From Muribaculaceae bacterium (lineage in GTDB: Bacteria; Bacteroidota; Bacteroidia; Bacteroidales; Muribaculaceae), in the NCBI GenBank assembly GCA_017548365.1, contig JAFZAC010000016.1:310001-374000 (forward strand): DNA of 64,000 nt. Direction: 5' to 3'. Under the pieces are notes generated by a model. It worked only from the letters and a program-made list of their open reading frames with translations, did not search any database and was not told the origin of the DNA. Positions 41,568 to 50,536 of this stretch are shown piece after piece. Made by a program: the position numbers and the translations under genes. Each line of letters opens with the position of its first letter. Position 1 is the stretch's first letter.

Positions 41568-41574
41568 AAAATTA
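41567..41574 (-). promoter_or_regulatory. -7 promoter box of the four-helix-bundle gene
   Basis: The minus strand reads TAATTTTG and adjoins the period-9 array. The -33 position has only ATTG, 21 bases upstream. Confidence 0.5.
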
Positions 41575-41617
41575 ACAAAAAAACTTCAACATCCTCAATC
41601 TTAAGAGTATAAAACAA

Positions 41618-41650
41618 TTCAAGGGAGCAGCTTAATGCTGCCCCCTTGAA
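41618..41650 (-). terminator. Terminator of the large CBM26 protein gene
   Basis: A 14-base stem with one mismatch (41618-41631 with 41637-41650; GGGAGCAGC/GCTGCCCCC core) followed on the minus strand by TTGTTTTAT. It lies 30 bases after the stop. Confidence 0.7.
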
Positions 41651-41680
41651 TCACATTCTAAAAAATTTATCTAAAACTTT

Positions 41681-44600
41681 TTATTTCAGAACTTTCATTG
41701 TACTAACAGAACCATCGCTGTAGCGAGTAACCATAATGTTCACGCCCTTGAAAGGTGTATCGCTTTCAACGCCAGCAGCGTTGATATACTTCACGCTTTC
41801 AACAATGCGATAAGACTCGACACCGAAGATGCTGGTTGGAGTGTCGCTCTTGAGCTCGTCGCTGATGGTATATTCTGCGATGTAGTAATCACCGTCAGGA
41901 TCAGCGGCCTTAGAACCACTTACCGACTTGGTGAAATAAACACGAACAACAAACTCCATAGGAATTGTCTCGCCGTTACCGAGCGTCACAGCACCAAATG
42001 TTCCTTCAAAGACACCGTTAGTACCAGCACTACCAAGTTCCTCACCCTCAGCACATGATGCATGCTCGATGAACTTGTACTCGCCGTTGGCATCGAGATT
42101 CAAACGTCCCTCATAGCCGCCGCCAGGTTTCTCACCAAGATACTGGCTGTCAATCTTACGCCAAGCGCGAACCTTAGCAACTTCATAACCATCGGGCAGG
42201 TCAAGTTTGGTCACATCAAGAGAAACATTGTAATAATTGTAATTCTTGCCATTAGCAGTCCAAGTATTGCCATCGGTAGTGTTCTGAGTCTTAATAACAC
42301 TTACCTCAACCACGCCACCAGCAGTCATCTGCTGTGGACCACCGTAGGTGTTGTAATCTGTACGGTCAGCACCACTTGGAAGCTCTACTGCCTGAATTGG
42401 AGCGAAGAGCTCTACTACAGGAGCGTAAGTGTAAGTGTCACCATCCTCAGCCTCATTTACCATATAGTTATCCTCGAAAGAAGCGGTAACATCAGCAAGG
42501 TTAGAACCGAAGTTCTCAGTTCTGCCAGTGAAGTCGGTGTTCATAGCCACGGTGTAGTAAGTACCCTGGTTACCTGCCTGACCTTGTGGAGACGAGTCAT
42601 CGCCATTAGATTCATAGATTGATCGTGCAGTGGCTGCAGTCTCACCGTCGGCCCAGCGATAGATGTAATAACCAAGAATCTCACTGCGACTGCTGTATTG
42701 AGCATCAAGCTGGAACTTGGTAGTTGCAGGAGCTGCGTGAGTAACATCATTCTCAACAACGTCTGCACTGATGGGGTTCATCACCATCTCAGTCTTGTAA
42801 ACAGGAACACTAACGGTGTTACTGCGAGCATCCTGACTTGTGTTGATTACGCTAACAAGACCACTTGTAGTGTAATATCCGCCATTGGCGAAATCTAAAT
42901 TACCAGTCTGTTGGCGACCGTTGTCATTCCAGTTGAAGATAATCTTGTTAGGAGCTCCATTTCCTTGAGGAATAGCCCAGCGATAAACGTAGTTGGTGCC
43001 ATGAGTGCCAACAAGTTCCATTGCTTGACCAGGCCAATTACCACCGGTGTAGTTATAGTCATTATTGTTGGTATCCCAAGCCCAAGCGCAAACGTCTGTC
43101 CAGTTGGTGTAGGCCTCAAAGTAAACAAATGTCTTACCGTTCTGCCATGTTGCAATGTCAGGAACGTTGTTGGTTCCAAGGTCAAATGGTACAGCAGTGT
43201 GCAGAGTTACATAGTAAACATATTGTGCTGGATGAGTGTTGTCGGCAACGCTAACACTGAAGTTATCATAAAGCTTCAAGCCATCAAATACAACCTCGCC
43301 ATTAGCAACCGAGATAGTAGAAGTGGTTGGATTTGCGTGATAACCATGGCCGTAAAGCTTAGAGCTGAAGTCGGTCTGGTCATTCCAATCCTTGTAGGTA
43401 AGTGTACCGCCACTAGCTGCGTTCCAGTTGCTAACCTCGGCTACTACAAATGGCTCGGCAGGAGTAGTTACATTACCAGTCTGAGCATCGATAGTAGCAC
43501 GCCAGAACTTGAACTGGCTACCATTCTCGATATACTGTGGTTTCACGTTAGTACCAATGGTATTGTTTGCAATAAGCGAGTTAGAGTAATTGTTGGTCTG
43601 ATCTGCTGCATCGTAACGGCTGAAGTAGTAGTCGCTGTTAAGAGCGATGCGCAACTGCTCGGCACGGTCGAGACCTGGGATGATGAAGCTCTCCTCGTTC
43701 GACATCTGCAGGCTCAAGAAGTGGCCCACATCCTGACCTTGAACAACGTAGGTCACCTGCTGACCATTCTGCTGCATAGGAATATTGTCATAATACTCAA
43801 ATGTGTTAGGATTAAACTCACCTACTGCCTGGTAAGTCTTGGTACCATCAGGATTAGTGATTACACGATAGAGAGTGTACATGCCATCCTCGCCTGGCAA
43901 GAAATCAAGAAGGTTAGAATCCCAAGTGAGATGCAACTTGTAGTTATTATCGTTGCCATTGTAAGCGGTTTGCTCACCAGTGATAGGATTCTGCTTGATT
44001 ACAAACAGACCCATAGTTGGCTTATAATCCTGGTTGTAGTTCAAATATTGCTGCACGTAAGCGCCTGGATCACGATGATCATCCTTAAGCATACGATAGT
44101 CAGGGACAAAGAACATCAAGTCACGAATATCCTGGCAGTCATCGTCCTCACTGTCGGCACCATACAGCATGAACTGGTGGTTCATAATAGTGATACCCAA
44201 GCAGTCGTGAATTACAGGGAACGACTCCATATTGGTAGTCATGTTCTGATAGAGGTCGAGAGCACCAACCGAATCGCTTGGCATTGAAGGGCTGAACTGC
44301 TCAAACATATGGTAGAACAATGGACCGGTGTTATGGTCACATTCGATATAACCTTGTCCACCAAAAGTGGGATTTGTCTCATTATACCAATTATTATAGC
44401 TGCTGTAGCTGTACTTGAAGAAATACAGATAACCCGGTGGTATTCCGAAATCCCAGTTGGCGTCAAGCTGAGTACCTGTGAAAAGGTCCGATGCATTATA
44501 TTCTGTGTAGTAGTAAGAGTTGTGATCGAGATGCAACTGACCCTTAGCAAGCAAGAAGAACTTATTCATCTTGTCGCAGTCAATCTTGAACAGAGTACCA

Positions 44601-45991
44601 GCATTAACACCAGTACCAGTGCGCTTGGCTTGAGTAACGACGCGAACCGACTTAACAGTGTTTGCAAAATAAGCTTTTAACCTGTCATACTCGGTGTCAT
44701 AAGTACCAGATGTAATAGCATTATTTGAACCATCTACATAAGTGTCCTTCAATTCCACAAGCAGTAATGTCAAACCTTCTTTCTCGGGCTTGTACTGCTG
44801 CTGGTCGAGTGAAGCATAGGTGGCAAAATAATCTACATAGTTTGAATTATCACTTGCCAGATAACTCGATGTAATAACTTCATTGATATTACCAGTGATG
44901 CCCCAGCCATATCTATCGTAGTACTCATAGCTATCGGCATTGTCAATATAGGTGCCTGTTTTCTTCACACCACCTACGCCAGGATAATAAACTACCTGGT
45001 TGGTCTCACCGGCATCGGTTCCGTAAGCTGAGAAACCACGCTTGAGGTTTCCAGGGATTTCAGGATCAGAATAAATCTTGCTAAGCATAGCAATAATCTG
45101 CTCGGGGGTGGTAGCAGGCTCATTGAGGTAGCTGGTGTGAGTGCCCTCGCTATCGGTCCAGGTGTAACTCTTGCCCGCAAAGAAAGCCTCGTCTTTAAGA
45201 GTGATATCACGTGCCTCGATTTCGTCAATAGACGGATGTGATTTGTAAATAGTCATTTTAGGCAAGAACGCATAACGAGCACCTTTCTTATTATTATAAG
45301 AAGCATACCATGCATTACCTCCTGTGTCTGCCAAACCATCTTGACCGACCCAGAGGGTGCAATTCGAGCTACTGGGATCGCAAGTACCAATTTGAGTGTT
45401 CACTACCTGCACAAACAGGTTGTTGCCTGTGTATTCAAGGGGCGTACTGAAAAACACAGTAAGAGTAGTGGAACCATTGGTGGGGACCACAGTGCCAGTT
45501 ACATTAGTGCTTGGAACAGTCAATAGCGCGGTCGACGAGAAATAATTCGTAGTGGTTTCGGCTATCGTAACTGTGAGCTGGCCTCCACTGAATTTGATAC
45601 CATTGCTATTAGTGTAAAATGTTAGCTGGGTGATTTGATCACCAACATTAAGAACATCCTCCAATAATGCCGCCGGATAAATCATTTGGCTGGTATTGCT
45701 ACTGATATCATGATACCAACCATATACTGGTACGAACTGATTAGTGCCAGTACTACTCTCGAACACAGTAGCGGATTCAGATTCCGCCTTGGGGGTTGCT
45801 TTGTGCATAAATGTAGCACCCGCTTTAGGTGCAACAATATTGCTTTTCACACCAGCAGCATCTTTCATCTCCTTAACATTCACGTTTTGGGGAGAACGAG
45901 ACTGCTCTGGTTTCACATCTTGTGCCGCGGCGTTGCCAAAGTAGGGCAAGGCGATTGCGGCAATCAGTAGTAATCTCAAAATACGTGTCAT
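41681..45991 (-). CDS. Large secreted CBM26-containing protein with probable type IX sorting domain
   Basis: The 1436-residue product has a signal peptide (MTRILRLLLIAAIALPYFGNAAAQ), a beta-sandwich region (about 75-255) and a long Tyr/Asn/Asp-rich central part (about 270-940) without a recognised fold. A starch-binding module of the CBM26 type follows (about 950-1045; FVYFEAYTNWTDVCAWAWD, NWPGQAMEL, KIIFNW, GGYYTTSG). The C terminus (about 1385-1436; VESVKYINAAGVESDTPF, GVNIMVTRYSDGSVSTMKV) resembles the sorting domain of type IX cargo. It probably binds alpha-glucan at the cell surface. No glycosidase motif was found, and a peptidase role cannot be excluded. A leader of about 215 bases carries two stem-loops. 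Confidence 0.75.
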   Translation of the reverse strand: MTRILRLLLIAAIALPYFGNAAAQDVKPEQSRSPQNVNVKEMKDAAGVKSNIVAPKAGATFMHKATPKAESESATVFESSTGTNQFVPVYGWYHDISSNTSQMIYPAALLEDVLNVGDQITQLTFYTNSNGIKFSGGQLTVTIAETTTNYFSSTALLTVPSTNVTGTVVPTNGSTTLTVFFSTPLEYTGNNLFVQVVNTQIGTCDPSSSNCTLWVGQDGLADTGGNAWYASYNNKKGARYAFLPKMTIYKSHPSIDEIEARDITLKDEAFFAGKSYTWTDSEGTHTSYLNEPATTPEQIIAMLSKIYSDPEIPGNLKRGFSAYGTDAGETNQVVYYPGVGGVKKTGTYIDNADSYEYYDRYGWGITGNINEVITSSYLASDNSNYVDYFATYASLDQQQYKPEKEGLTLLLVELKDTYVDGSNNAITSGTYDTEYDRLKAYFANTVKSVRVVTQAKRTGTGVNAGTLFKIDCDKMNKFFLLAKGQLHLDHNSYYYTEYNASDLFTGTQLDANWDFGIPPGYLYFFKYSYSSYNNWYNETNPTFGGQGYIECDHNTGPLFYHMFEQFSPSMPSDSVGALDLYQNMTTNMESFPVIHDCLGITIMNHQFMLYGADSEDDDCQDIRDLMFFVPDYRMLKDDHRDPGAYVQQYLNYNQDYKPTMGLFVIKQNPITGEQTAYNGNDNNYKLHLTWDSNLLDFLPGEDGMYTLYRVITNPDGTKTYQAVGEFNPNTFEYYDNIPMQQNGQQVTYVVQGQDVGHFLSLQMSNEESFIIPGLDRAEQLRIALNSDYYFSRYDAADQTNNYSNSLIANNTIGTNVKPQYIENGSQFKFWRATIDAQTGNVTTPAEPFVVAEVSNWNAASGGTLTYKDWNDQTDFSSKLYGHGYHANPTTSTISVANGEVVFDGLKLYDNFSVSVADNTHPAQYVYYVTLHTAVPFDLGTNNVPDIATWQNGKTFVYFEAYTNWTDVCAWAWDTNNNDYNYTGGNWPGQAMELVGTHGTNYVYRWAIPQGNGAPNKIIFNWNDNGRQQTGNLDFANGGYYTTSGLVSVINTSQDARSNTVSVPVYKTEMVMNPISADVVENDVTHAAPATTKFQLDAQYSSRSEILGYYIYRWADGETAATARSIYESNGDDSSPQGQAGNQGTYYTVAMNTDFTGRTENFGSNLADVTASFEDNYMVNEAEDGDTYTYAPVVELFAPIQAVELPSGADRTDYNTYGGPQQMTAGGVVEVSVIKTQNTTDGNTWTANGKNYNYYNVSLDVTKLDLPDGYEVAKVRAWRKIDSQYLGEKPGGGYEGRLNLDANGEYKFIEHASCAEGEELGSAGTNGVFEGTFGAVTLGNGETIPMEFVVRVYFTKSVSGSKAADPDGDYYIAEYTISDELKSDTPTSIFGVESYRIVESVKYINAAGVESDTPFKGVNIMVTRYSDGSVSTMKVLK

Positions 45992-46052
45992 AAATTAATA
46001 AAAAATTTTAGATAAAAATTAATAAACTCTATTTTTGTTTTAAAATTATCAC

Positions 46053-46163
46053 GTTTGGTGCAGAGCTGCTTGTAGCTCCAAACTAATATTTGATGATTAT
46101 TCTTTTTTTCAAAGCTTTGATTCACAAGGACTTTTCAGTTAATACAGATGTATGAATCAAAGC
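46053..46163 (-). promoter_or_regulatory. Two stem-loops in the 5' leader of the CBM26 gene
   Basis: Stem-loop 1 (46053-46083): GTTTG and GAGCT pair with AGCTC and CAAAC around a loop of 6, with an internal bulge of TGCAC on one side. Stem-loop 2: GCTTTGATTCA (46114-46124) is an exact 11-base inverted copy of 46153-46163 across 28 bases. Both lie between the predicted promoter and the ATG. They may affect stability or translation. No known riboswitch core was recognised. Confidence 0.45.
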
Positions 46164-46215
46164 AATATAACCATCAATCTAATACGAACTGTTCACAACA
46201 GGATAAATTTCAGTG

Positions 46216-46245
46216 CAAAATTATAAAAAAAATGGTATTTGCAAC
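46216..46245 (-). promoter_or_regulatory. Promoter of the CBM26 gene
   Basis: The minus strand has GTTG (46245-46242), an 18-base gap, then TAATTTTG (46223-46216). This implies a leader of about 215 bases. Confidence 0.5.
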
Positions 46246-46406
46246 CAATTTACATGGAAATCTTGCCTACTTGAGGGGATATTTAACCGGTTTGGCTGAA
46301 ATTTAACAGAATTTAAGATTACAAACAACAACTATCTAAAAATTTGTACATTTTGCAAAAAAATATTCTCTCAACAATCCTAACGCACAATGCATAATAG
46401 CATCAT

Positions 46407-46451
46407 CTAGGAATTCTAGAATGTCTAGAAAAACTAGAAGTTCTAGCCATA
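46407..46451. repeat. Period-9 CTAG array (locus E)
   Basis: Five exact 9-base units, all with CTAG: CTAGGAATT, CTAGAATGT, CTAGAAAAA, CTAGAAGTT, CTAGCCATA. It sits 95 bases from the stop of the methyltransferase gene. Confidence 0.85.
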
Positions 46452-46507
46452 CTGCGGACGAGATGCAACACACACCAGCACTGCGAACGAGGCAAGCCTC
46501 GCTCCTA

Positions 46508-46542
46508 CTTAACTCTTAAAACTTAACCCTTTACACTTAAAA
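46508..46542. repeat. Period-7 array next to the methyltransferase stop
   Basis: Five heptamers: CTTAACT, CTTAAAA, CTTAACC, CTTTACA, CTTAAAA. It ends three bases before the stop codon at 46546. Confidence 0.6.
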
Positions 46543-46545
46543 TAT

Positions 46546-47730
46546 CTACTCCACCCAGAGCACCAAGCCTTTGAGGTACTCGCCTTCAGGGTGGTAGATG
46601 TTGATGGGGTGGTCGGCGGGTTGGGTAAGTTGGTGCAGGATACGCACTTTGCGGCGACTCTGGGCTGCTGCGCTGAAGACAGCAAGACGGAACTGCTCTT
46701 TGCTCACCGCCTGCGAACATGAGAAGGTAAACAGCACTCCCCCACTCTGTATCTTACTGAAAGCCTTGGCATTGAGGCGGCGATAGCCTACGAGGGCATT
46801 CTTCAACGCGCTCTTATGCTTTGCAAAGGCAGGTGGATCGAGAATTATTAAATCATAAGCATCACGCTCCACGCGGTCGAGGTAGTCGAAAGCATCCTCG
46901 GCAAACGCCTTGTGGCGTTCATCATCTGGATAATTCAGCTCCACATTGCGCTCGGTAAGCATCACTGCCTTGCCCGAGCTGTCGACCGAGTGCACCAGCT
47001 GTGCACCGCCGCGCATGGCATAGAAAGAGAATCCGCCTGTATAACAGAACATATTGAGCACTCGACGCCCAGTGCAATAACGCTCGAGCAGCGCTCGATT
47101 CTCGCGCTGGTCGACGAAAAATCCCGTTTTCTGACCTCGCAGCCAGTCCACATGGAACTTGAGACCATTCTCAACAGAAACATCGGTGTCAAATTCACCT
47201 ATAAGGTACTGATTCTCTGGGTCCAGGTGCGCCTTATAGGGCAAAGTGGTCTCGCTCTTGTAATATACATTCCTGATAACTCCATCGGGCAATTCCACAA
47301 GTGCCTGAGCGATGACTTTGCGAGCAAAATGCATACCTGGCGAGTGTGCCTGAATGACAGCGGTAGAGCCATACACATCCACTACCAGTCCCGGCAGGAA
47401 GTCACCCTCGCCATGCACTAGTCGGAACGAATTGTTATCTGCACGCATCAAGCCTAGAGCTTGGCGCACACGCCATGCCTGCTGTAAACGTTCGCTATAG
47501 AAAGCCTCGTCGATGGCGGTGTCGCCCCAGGCAAGAATGCGCACCATAATGCTGCCCACTTGGAAGTGGCCATTACCAATGTGTGTACCGTCGTTAGAGA
47601 AAACCGACACCAGGTCGCCTTCCTCAATTGTTTCGTCGGCATGGGCTATCGCCCCCGAGAACACCCAGGGATGAAACCGCTTTAGCGACTCCTCCTTACC
47701 ACGGCGCAGAGTTATTTTTTTGTAAATCAC
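46546..47730 (-). CDS. rlmI: PUA-domain class I rRNA (cytosine-C5) methyltransferase, RlmI type
   Basis: E. coli RlmI makes m5C1962 in 23S rRNA. The 394-residue product has an N-terminal PUA domain (YKKITLRRGKEESLKRFHPWVFSGAI), a linker domain, and a SAM-dependent Rossmann domain with LNMFCYTGGFSFYAMRGGA (SAM loop), DLIILDPPAF and a late Cys motif FTFSCSQAV. The order and length match the RlmI/YccW family. The exact target base in this organism is inferred from the family only. Period-7 repeats flank both ends of the gene. Confidence 0.85.
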   Translation of the reverse strand: MIYKKITLRRGKEESLKRFHPWVFSGAIAHADETIEEGDLVSVFSNDGTHIGNGHFQVGSIMVRILAWGDTAIDEAFYSERLQQAWRVRQALGLMRADNNSFRLVHGEGDFLPGLVVDVYGSTAVIQAHSPGMHFARKVIAQALVELPDGVIRNVYYKSETTLPYKAHLDPENQYLIGEFDTDVSVENGLKFHVDWLRGQKTGFFVDQRENRALLERYCTGRRVLNMFCYTGGFSFYAMRGGAQLVHSVDSSGKAVMLTERNVELNYPDDERHKAFAEDAFDYLDRVERDAYDLIILDPPAFAKHKSALKNALVGYRRLNAKAFSKIQSGGVLFTFSCSQAVSKEQFRLAVFSAAAQSRRKVRILHQLTQPADHPINIYHPEGEYLKGLVLWVE

Positions 47731-47733
47731 AAT

Positions 47734-47768
47734 AGTTTTTAGTTGTAAGCTTTTAGTTATTAGTTCAC
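47734..47768. repeat. Period-7 array upstream of the methyltransferase
   Basis: Five heptamers: AGTTTTT, AGTTGTA, AGCTTTT, AGTTATT, AGTTCAC. It begins four bases from the methyltransferase start and runs into the period-9 array at 47768. Confidence 0.65.
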
Positions 47769-47794
47769 TAGAAATTCTAGAACTTCTAGACGAT
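47768..47794. repeat. Period-9 CTAG array (locus F), shortest copy
   Basis: Three 9-base units, all with CTAG: CTAGAAATT, CTAGAACTT, CTAGACGAT. It lies between the methyltransferase start and the rseP stop, directly joined to a period-7 array. Confidence 0.75.
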
Positions 47795-47813
47795 GCGATT
47801 TTGAATTAAGTAT

Positions 47814-49190
47814 TTACTCAAGGAACGGCTTGATTATCCAACGGTAGATATCATTGCCGTTAGCCCAAAGCAGGAGGGCAATCAAGATTGTCATGCCCAC
47901 TATCTGAGCTCGCTCCAAGAACTTGTCGCCTGGCTTGCGGCGGAAGATAATCTCATAGAGCAGGAACAGCACATGGCCACCATCGAGAGCAGGTATTGGC
48001 AGGATGTTCATAAATGCCAAGATAATCGACAAGAACGCAGTGATGTTCCAGAAACTGTACCAATTCCAAGTATCGGGGAATATGCTGCCTATAGCTCCAA
48101 AACCGCCAAGACTCTGTGCGCCCTCCTTAGAGAAGACATACTTGAACTGCTGCACATAGTTAACCATCTGGGTGCATCCCATCTCAACACCACGAGGAAT
48201 TGACGCAAATAAACCATATTCCTTGGACTCAAACTTAAAAATATCATTGACATTTCGCAAACCTATGCCAATCTTTCCTGCTTCATTCACAGAGACATTA
48301 GCAGTATCGATTTTGCCATTACGCTCAAAAGCCATGGCAACTGTCTTACCCTTATGAGCCATTAGCTGAGCAGTGAAATTCTTGTAATCAGGCGCATCTA
48401 TCGTATCTACCGAAAGAATGTGGTCACCTTTCTTCAGACCCGCTTTTTCTGCCCCCTCAGCTGGCATTGTTGTCTCAACCACAACAGGGATGCGATAGTC
48501 GATAAATGCCTCTTTATTCTTTGCATCCTTCTCGGCAATAAACAAGCATTTCTCAGGGATATTGACCGTAACTGTATCCTTTCCATCGCGCAACACCTTT
48601 ACTTGCTTGGCTGTAAGGATAGCCTGAAGCTCATCGTTGTTTAGATAAACAAGCTCTCTACCGTCGGCACTCAAGGGGATATCACCGTCCTTGAAACCTA
48701 TCTTCTCGGCACTCTGGCTGAATTCCATACCAAGCTCGGCATTCTTATAAGGCAGATACTTCTCTCCCCAGTAATAGACCATACCGGCATAAATAATGAT
48801 GGCGAGCAAGAAATTGTTGAGCACACCGCCAATCATGATGAGCAATCGTTGCCATGCTGGCTTGGAGCGGAACTCCCATGGCTGCTCGGGTTGCTTCATC
48901 TGCTCGGTGTCCATCGACTCGTCGATCATACCCGATATCTTGCAGTAGCCGCCCAGCGGCAACCAGCCAATACCATACTCAGTGTCGCTATTCTTGGGCT
49001 TGAACTTTAATATGCTACCTCCCCAGTTGATGCCCAACTTCTTGAGCCCCACATCAAAGAAAAGGTAAAATTTCTCTACTCTAACCTTAAAAAATCTCGC
49101 CCACATGAAGTGGCCCAACTCGTGAATAAACACCAGCAGAGCCAGCGAGACGATAAGTTGTAATGCTTTAATCCAAAATGTTGCAGTCAT
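47814..49190 (-). CDS. rseP: RIP metalloprotease RseP (site-2 protease)
   Basis: An intramembrane zinc protease that trims anti-sigma factors and leftover signal peptides. The 458-residue product has HELGH at H23-E24-H27 in the first membrane helix, two PDZ domains (about 150-340; TMPAEGAEKAGLKKGDHILSV in the second) and the LDGG motif (PALDGGHVLFLL) in a later helix. At least four membrane segments are visible. It follows dxr by 8 bases, the common bacterial dxr-rseP pairing. Confidence 0.95.
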   Translation of the reverse strand: MTATFWIKALQLIVSLALLVFIHELGHFMWARFFKVRVEKFYLFFDVGLKKLGINWGGSILKFKPKNSDTEYGIGWLPLGGYCKISGMIDESMDTEQMKQPEQPWEFRSKPAWQRLLIMIGGVLNNFLLAIIIYAGMVYYWGEKYLPYKNAELGMEFSQSAEKIGFKDGDIPLSADGRELVYLNNDELQAILTAKQVKVLRDGKDTVTVNIPEKCLFIAEKDAKNKEAFIDYRIPVVVETTMPAEGAEKAGLKKGDHILSVDTIDAPDYKNFTAQLMAHKGKTVAMAFERNGKIDTANVSVNEAGKIGIGLRNVNDIFKFESKEYGLFASIPRGVEMGCTQMVNYVQQFKYVFSKEGAQSLGGFGAIGSIFPDTWNWYSFWNITAFLSIILAFMNILPIPALDGGHVLFLLYEIIFRRKPGDKFLERAQIVGMTILIALLLWANGNDIYRWIIKPFLE

Positions 49191-49198
49191 TATGTTAA

Positions 49199-50365
49199 TT
49201 ATCTGATGTCATTTATTAAACTTTCGGCATAATGTCGCGCCTCGGTATTGGTGGCAACGTAGTCATCATAGGTGGGAGTTTCGATAAATGGCGCCCATGC
49301 CATTGTTTTCTCTATTGTGTTGTAGATGTCGTTAAAGCCTATTTTATCGGCAAGGAAAGCCGCAACGGCAATCTCGTTGGCAGCGTTCATCACACATGGC
49401 ACGTTGCCGCCACGTCGTGCAGCTTCATAGGCTGTGCCCAACAGCGGGAATTTCTCAAAGTCGGGCTTCTCGAAGGTGAGGTTGGCATAGTCGGCGATTG
49501 TCATGCGAGGCTCGTTGGTCGCCAATCGTCCAGGCAGCCCCAACGCATAGCGTATGGGCAGGTGCATATCGGGCAATCCCAGCTGTGCCTTCACCGAACC
49601 GTCGACAAACTCGACCATCGAGTGCACTATCGACTGAGGATGAACCACAATCTCAATATTGTCCTGCGAGATGCCATAAAGCCACTTGGCCTCAATCATT
49701 TCGAAACCCTTGTTCATCATCGTAGCGCTGTCGATGGTGATTTTGGCGCCCATCGCCCAGTTTGGATGCCGCAGAGCATCGTCCTTAGTGACAGTGGCAA
49801 GCCTCTCACGTGGGAAAGTGCGGAAGGGTCCTCCCGAAGCGGTAAGAATGAGCTTCGACACGTTGGCAATATCCTCACCCACAAGGCACTGATAAAATGC
49901 TCCATGCTCACTGTCAACTGGATAGAGCACCGATTCTGAGCCTTTGAGCAACTCATTGATGAGCTCACCAGCGACAACAAGGGTCTCCTTGTTGGCAAGA
50001 GCAATTTTCTTACCAGCCTTGATTGCGGTGATTGTCGATGCCAGACCGCTGTAGCCCACCATAGCAGTAACCACAGTGTCAATTTCGGGAGCCGTTACGA
50101 GTTCCTCCACCACGCTGTCGCCTGTGTAAACAGCGATTCCTGTACCATCAAGCGTCAATGCTACTTTCTCATAGAGTTCCTCGCTGGCAATCACCACATT
50201 GCGCGGTTTGAAACGCAACGCCTGCTCAATCAGTAGGTCGGCACTGCGGTTTGCCACCAGCAACTCAGCCTCAAAGAGATGCGGATACTCAGCCACGATA
50301 TCAAGCGTCTGCCTCCCTATCGAGCCTGTACTTCCAAGAACTGCTATTTTTCTTTTCTGCTCCAC
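49199..50365 (-). CDS. dxr: 1-deoxy-D-xylulose 5-phosphate reductoisomerase
   Basis: Second enzyme of the MEP isoprenoid pathway, converting DXP to MEP with NADPH. The 388-residue product has the NADPH loop GSTGSIGRQTLDI, KETLVVAGELI, PVDSEHGAFYQCL (metal site Asp and Glu), ASGGPFRTF and SATMMNKGFEMIEA. The length is normal. It is upstream of rseP in one transcript. ispF, a later step of the same pathway, is at 63358. Confidence 0.96.
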   Translation of the reverse strand: MEQKRKIAVLGSTGSIGRQTLDIVAEYPHLFEAELLVANRSADLLIEQALRFKPRNVVIASEELYEKVALTLDGTGIAVYTGDSVVEELVTAPEIDTVVTAMVGYSGLASTITAIKAGKKIALANKETLVVAGELINELLKGSESVLYPVDSEHGAFYQCLVGEDIANVSKLILTASGGPFRTFPRERLATVTKDDALRHPNWAMGAKITIDSATMMNKGFEMIEAKWLYGISQDNIEIVVHPQSIVHSMVEFVDGSVKAQLGLPDMHLPIRYALGLPGRLATNEPRMTIADYANLTFEKPDFEKFPLLGTAYEAARRGGNVPCVMNAANEIAVAAFLADKIGFNDIYNTIEKTMAWAPFIETPTYDDYVATNTEARHYAESLINDIR

Positions 50366-50396
50366 AATAAAATTATTAAAAACTTACAAAATTAAA

Positions 50397-50404
50397 CATT
50401 TTCG
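50397..50404 (-). promoter_or_regulatory. -7 promoter box of dxr-rseP
   Basis: The minus strand reads TAATTTTG, 31 bases upstream of the dxr start. No clear -33 box. Confidence 0.45.
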
Positions 50405-50474
50405 GTCTTACAGAGAAATGAACGGCAATTTTTTAACGATTTCAAACAAATTTTGCATAGAAAGCACATAAAGA

Positions 50475-50505
50475 AAGTCCGACAAAGTCTTACAGTGTCG
50501 GACTT
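50475..50505 (-). terminator. Terminator of the dockerin/SUMF1 gene at 50537
   Basis: AAGTCCGACA (50475-50484) is an exact inverted copy of TGTCGGACTT (50496-50505), loop of 11, followed on the minus strand by TTCTTTATG. It is 31 bases past the stop. Confidence 0.65.
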
Positions 50506-50536
50506 AATCGGACTAAATCTTTATGAATTAGTATTT

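Larger units (their letters stand above)
45992..46545. other. 554-base intergenic region with structured leader and two arrays
   Basis: No gene is seen. From left to right it holds the 5' leader of the CBM26 gene with two stem-loops, that gene's promoter, an A/T-rich stretch, a period-9 CTAG array, about 56 bases containing CGAGGCAAGCCTCG (a perfect 6-base stem), and a period-7 array that runs to the stop of the methyltransferase gene. Confidence 0.65.

Noticed and set aside
42911..44287. 458-codon + strand frame
   Set aside because: Antisense to the CBM26 protein; Ile/Val/Thr-rich with no domain, explained by the codon usage of the real gene.
26293..47794. CRISPR array, considered for the CTAG repeats
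   Set aside because: Units are 9 bases with no separate spacers, and no cas gene is present in the window.
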